Source: Desulfuromonas sp. TF
GTDB taxonomy: Bacteria; Desulfobacterota; Desulfuromonadia; Desulfuromonadales; ATBO01
DNA: 64,000 bases
Direction: 5' to 3'
NCBI RefSeq assembly: GCF_000472285.1
Contig: NZ_KI421426.1
Coordinates: 166,186 to 230,185, forward strand
Shown here piece by piece: positions 63,968-64,000 of this stretch; the stretch's first letter is position 1; the number at the start of each line of letters is the position of its first letter. Under the pieces are notes generated by a model. It made no database searches and was not told the origin of the DNA. It saw only the letters and a list, made by a program, of their open reading frames with translations. The position numbers were made by a program, and so were the translations under genes.

Positions 63968-64000
63968 ATGAAAATTTTTACGATGACAAAAACGGTGGCC
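63968..64000 (+). CDS. echF: Ech-type hydrogenase subunit F (NuoI-like ferredoxin), start only
   Basis: Eleven codons, MKIFTMTKTVA, before the window ends. This resembles the usual start of hydrogenase 4Fe-4S subunits (MTKTV...), and EchF follows EchE in the standard order. GTAGGGACGGG precedes the ATG. The cluster-binding cysteines lie outside the window. Confidence 0.65.
   Translation, partial: MKIFTMTKTVA

Overview
The window is GC-rich bacterial DNA. The gene content suggests a Gram-negative anaerobe of the Desulfuromonadia (Desulfuromonas/Pelobacter/Geobacter relatives). Pointers are Ech-type [NiFe]-hydrogenase genes, large GAF-type hybrid kinases, a GAF sigma-54 activator, RND and Mla envelope systems, and many long palindromic intergenic repeats. 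This placement is inference; no rRNA or tRNA is present to test it.

Layout. Positions 1-5.2 kb hold envelope and stress genes: the start of a HerA-like ATPase, mscL, terC, a PerM/AI-2E permease and an exo/endonuclease-fold membrane protein. Positions 5.3-12.2 kb are a signalling block: a three-receiver hybrid histidine kinase, CheR, CheB and a REC-HK-REC kinase. Positions 12.7-24.7 kb (minus strand) are an outer-membrane block: Mla/Pqi-like lipid transport (permease, ATPase, MCE protein, lipoprotein), a second AI-2E permease, a tripartite RND efflux pump and a PagL-like lipid A deacylase. Positions 25-30.7 kb hold a GAF-GAF-AAA-Fis activator, small envelope proteins, a K+ channel and a cation/H+ antiporter.

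Positions 31-55.4 kb are a striking carbon-storage and glycolysis island, all on the plus strand: glycogen phosphorylase, L-lactate dehydrogenase, MscS, GAPDH, a broken enolase, class II aldolase, PPK2, phosphofructokinase, acetate kinase, NDH-2, pyruvate kinase, glucose-6-phosphate isomerase and phosphoglucomutase. Together these lead from glycogen toward pyruvate, lactate and acetate; triose-phosphate isomerase, phosphoglycerate kinase and phosphoglycerate mutase are absent and enolase is broken. Positions 55.5-64 kb encode an Ech-type energy-converting hydrogenase in the order A-B-C-D-E-F (F cut by the window end). Between D and E lie two MipA/OmpV outer-membrane genes and an unknown secreted protein.

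The most unusual layer is repeat-driven remodelling. A ~120-bp palindromic repeat (R1) occurs five times. In four copies the same arm touches or overlaps the stop codon of the preceding gene; one copy also encodes most of a lipoprotein signal peptide, and one holds another palindrome (R3) nested inside it. A shorter palindrome (R5) supplies the TAG stop of two genes. Partial gene duplications surround phosphoglucomutase (a 5' copy plus a GrlR-like gene and a relic of that gene) and echD (three partial copies interleaved with ompV genes). A promoter-like block with a CATATCGTCC motif is present twice, with a related perfect palindrome at a third site near the sigma-54 activator.
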